Shown here: in pieces, positions 62,241 through 64,000 of the stretch | Numbering within the stretch: position 1 is the stretch's first letter | Layout of the letters: each line of letters begins with the position of its first letter | From: Planctomycetota bacterium | Lineage (GTDB): Bacteria > Planctomycetota > Planctomycetia > Pirellulales > Lacipirellulaceae | Length of the DNA stretch: 64,000 nucleotides | Direction of reading: 5' to 3' | NCBI GenBank assembly: GCA_029259915.1 | Contig: JAJDED010000011.1 | Span: forward strand, 1-64,000 | The notes under the pieces: model-generated | The model's input: only the letters and a program-made list of their open reading frames with translations | The model's database searches: none | Told to the model about the DNA's origin: nothing | Made by a program: the position numbers and the translations under genes

Positions 62241-62352
62241 TGAACAGGAGAAAACAGAGAGAACGGAGAAAGGGTTCCAGTTTTTCCTCTGTTCTCTCTG
62301 TTTTCTCCTGTTCATGTTTCCTATTTCTTGGCGTCCTTGACGGTTCTCTTTT
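62241..62352. repeat. Inverted repeat, GAACAGGAGAAAACAGAG family
   Basis: TGAACAGGAGAAAACAGAGA (62241-62260) continues GAAC and is the perfect complement of 62291-62314 (ending CTCCTGTTCA). The loop is about 27 bases with further partial pairing. An orphan TTGGCGTCCTTGACGGTTC arm follows at 62327. It lies between flgE and flgD. Confidence 0.85.
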
Positions 62353-62359
62353 CATACCA

Positions 62360-63121
62360 CTAATCGTTCGGCGGGCGAATCTCGCCCACGTTGTTCAGCG
62401 ACACGGTCACCTTGCTCGCAAAGTCGATATTTTGAACTTGCCCTGTGAGTGTTTCTTCACCGCGGTTTCCGTCGGCAAGAAAATCGACAAAACTCGTTGA
62501 CGTTCCCTGGGTGAGCTTTCCCACCAATTTGAAATCACCCTCGCCGGTGCGGTCGGTGCGATAGATTAGTTTCTCGCCGGAAGTTTCCGGTAAATTATTC
62601 AGTTGGATGGCACCTTCGAAATCGGTCATGCCGGCCGTCAAGGCCTCAATTTCTGTTCCGAAGATAACGCCGTCTTCCCTCTGCCAAACCACCTCGTACT
62701 TGTAATCGCCCGCGGCGATTTCTCCTTCTTGTGAGGCTGCGTTGGCCGTGGTTTCCACTGCCAAATCGAGCAGCGGTCGGCCATTGGTAATCGTTACCAC
62801 GCGCACGTTGCCCGACACACGTTGTCCCGAATCGTTCAGCGCCACCACGTCGGCGCCAATCAAGTTGGTTGCACTCGAGATGTTCTGACCCAACAGCACG
62901 GCATTGAGCGTTTCGGTAAGTTGCTCGGTCGCGCCCACTTCGCGAATCTGACTAATTTGCGCGATCAGCTCGTCGTTTTCCAACGGATTGAGCGGGTCTT
63001 GATTCTGCAATTCGGCAATCATCAAGTTGAGAAAATCGTCGAGATTCACGTCGTTCAGCGCGCTGGCCGCGCCGAACGATTGATTGTTTTGCGCCGGATT
63101 GATGTTTGGAAGTTGCGTCAT
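62360..63121 (-). CDS. flgD: Flagellar hook assembly protein FlgD
   Basis: The protein has 253 residues. The N-terminal motif FLNLMIAELQNQDPLNPLEN is the FlgD signature, with IAQISQIREVGATEQLTETL next. The C-terminal region (about 138-221) contains a module akin to those inserted in FlgE. It has YEVVWQREDGVIFGTEIEAL, then QLNNLPETSGEKLIYR and STSFVDFLADG. This stands in place of the usual Ig-like FlgD domain. FlgD is the hook cap. It lies 41 bases after fliK. Confidence 0.9.
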   Translation of the reverse strand: MTQLPNINPAQNNQSFGAASALNDVNLDDFLNLMIAELQNQDPLNPLENDELIAQISQIREVGATEQLTETLNAVLLGQNISSATNLIGADVVALNDSGQRVSGNVRVVTITNGRPLLDLAVETTANAASQEGEIAAGDYKYEVVWQREDGVIFGTEIEALTAGMTDFEGAIQLNNLPETSGEKLIYRTDRTGEGDFKLVGKLTQGTSTSFVDFLADGNRGEETLTGQVQNIDFASKVTVSLNNVGEIRPPND

Positions 63122-63162
63122 GGTTTTGCTTTATGAGTTTGTTGTGGGGGCTGGGCGAATGG

Positions 63163-64000
63163 TTAGACTCGGATATCGAGACCAAGTTCCGTGGTGGAAT
63201 CCAAAACCGTGCCGTTCACGGCGTGTTCTGCTGAGGACGTTTTCTGTTTGCTAGGCGACTGTTGCTGTGCGGCATTGTTTGACGCGGGCTTACGTGGCTG
63301 ACGATCCTCTGCACCGGAGTTGCCGGTGTCCTGTCCCCCTTCGCGCCGCACGTCGACGTCAAACTTTTCGATGCGGATTTCCAGTTCTGCCAAGCGTTCC
63401 CGCAGTGCTGGCAAATTGTCGAGCAATATATTGCGTGCCGCGGCCGTCTCGGCTTCCACTTTTGCCGAAACAACACCTTGTTGCGTCGAAATTTCAATTC
63501 GCAGCGAGCCCAACTCTGGCGGACTCAACCGGAGCTGGATTTGACCATCCCGGTTAGGGGCCATTTTCATGGCACGGCTCACGCGCTGTACAAACCGTGC
63601 GCGATCGCCGGTTGGCACCAATTCGGTTTCCCTCACATCGTTGCTAGAGACACTTGAATTCTCACCAGTCAGTCCTGCCGAAGTCCCCTGCGGAGCGGCA
63701 GCCGTGGCCTCCTGGGGAGTGTGATTCGCAGTCGAAGAACTCGACGGCGCGGGCGTGGTCTCGACAGCAAGTTGTTTTTCCGCCTCGATCGGCGTGTGAG
63801 ATTGTGGTGCGTCTTCAGACGGTGTTGCCGTTGGTTGTTCTTTTGAATTCTGTTGCTCATTCTTAGCATCAACGGGGCCGTCTTTGAGTCCCGCAGATAC
63901 GACGGGACTCGAGCCAGCCGACTGCGTGTCTTGCGTGGCGGTAAGTGGTTGTGTCGGAATTGTCGTTTGGCTTGACTCGGAGGAAGGCTCCAGCGTACGT
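63163..64000 (-). CDS. fliK: Flagellar hook-length control protein FliK, C-terminal part (cut by window edge)
   Basis: The frame is open from the stop at 63163 to the right edge, at least 279 residues. The hook-length domain is seen in GQIQLRLSPPELGSLRIEIS, continuing TQQGVVSAKVEAETAAARNI. Upstream is a Thr/Ser/Gln/Pro-rich region, as in FliK molecular-ruler sequences. The start codon is outside the window. GTG 63636 is a start-like codon inside the gene and not the start. The tail is Gln/Ser/Lys-rich (NNAAQQQSPSKQKTSS). Confidence 0.88.
   Translation of the reverse strand, partial: RTLEPSSESSQTTIPTQPLTATQDTQSAGSSPVVSAGLKDGPVDAKNEQQNSKEQPTATPSEDAPQSHTPIEAEKQLAVETTPAPSSSSTANHTPQEATAAAPQGTSAGLTGENSSVSSNDVRETELVPTGDRARFVQRVSRAMKMAPNRDGQIQLRLSPPELGSLRIEISTQQGVVSAKVEAETAAARNILLDNLPALRERLAELEIRIEKFDVDVRREGGQDTGNSGAEDRQPRKPASNNAAQQQSPSKQKTSSAEHAVNGTVLDSTTELGLDIRV

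Noticed and set aside
1..64000. CRISPR arrays, tRNA, rRNA, intact insertion sequences
   Set aside because: None recognised; periodic repeats seen are inverted arms of short units, not spacer-separated direct repeats.

Overview
This window looks like the chromosome of a Planctomycete, most likely in the Pirellulales. The evidence is two proteins with the dockerin-like DGD.DG.DFL.WQRGNG signature and three PEP-CTERM secreted proteins. Planctomycete-type families (DUF1570, CpsB-like PHP phosphatase, DUF2339/DUF3999) and a flagellar cluster in the planctomycete style add to this. No rRNA, tRNA, CRISPR array, phage block or intact transposase was recognised.

Layout. 1-7.5 kb holds a Wzz-like envelope protein, a CobW-type GTPase divergent from a DegT-type aminotransferase, csrA with a secreted protein, and a run of M24 peptidase, CpsB-like phosphatase and Tat-exported DUF1570 metalloprotein. 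7.8-17.2 kb is mixed: secreted and small cytosolic proteins, a hemerythrin-like protein, arfB, a sugar isomerase-like protein, an orphan NarL-type regulator, a CaCA exchanger, a PIN-toxin/antitoxin pair, a winged-helix/membrane protein pair and an SDR. 17.6-25.3 kb has pyruvate kinase, then a leftward isoprenoid/cofactor run (DUF2007, lipoprotein, xseB, ispA, dxs, nadK, secreted protein). 25.7-41.4 kb has the DUF2339/DUF3999 pair, a two-haem outer-membrane-type protein, two PEP-CTERM proteins (one a zincin protease), an ECF sigma factor with a small zinc-binding anti-sigma candidate, a YHS protein, DUF488, AhpD-like, cysE and an ABC-2 permease. 41.8-51.1 kb has tatC, manA, a small lipoprotein, a pseudouridine synthase coupled to a PyrK-like reductase, a flagellin, a membrane protein and a PQQ-type propeller.

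The right-hand end (51.4-64.0 kb) is one leftward flagellar cluster: fliK (cut by the window edge), flgD, flgE, flbD, motA, motB, fliL, fliN, fliO, fliP, fliQ, fliR, flhB. It encodes the export gate, stator, part of the C-ring and the hook. fliM is missing from the place where it would be expected. FliN carries three copies of a motif resembling the FliM/FliY CheY-binding motif. FlgE and FlgD share a repeated module not expected in either classical protein.

The intergenic space is unusual. More than twenty gaps carry imperfect inverted repeats whose arms are short, phrase-like sequences with a 7-9 base internal period. They fall into several sequence families but share one architecture. Two related elements of about 280 bp with REP-like hairpin ends lie in opposite orientation, one of them between fliR and flhB. 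Nothing forms a clear new defence or metabolic system. The best candidates for undescribed biology are the FliN motif array, the shared hook module and the intergenic hairpin families.
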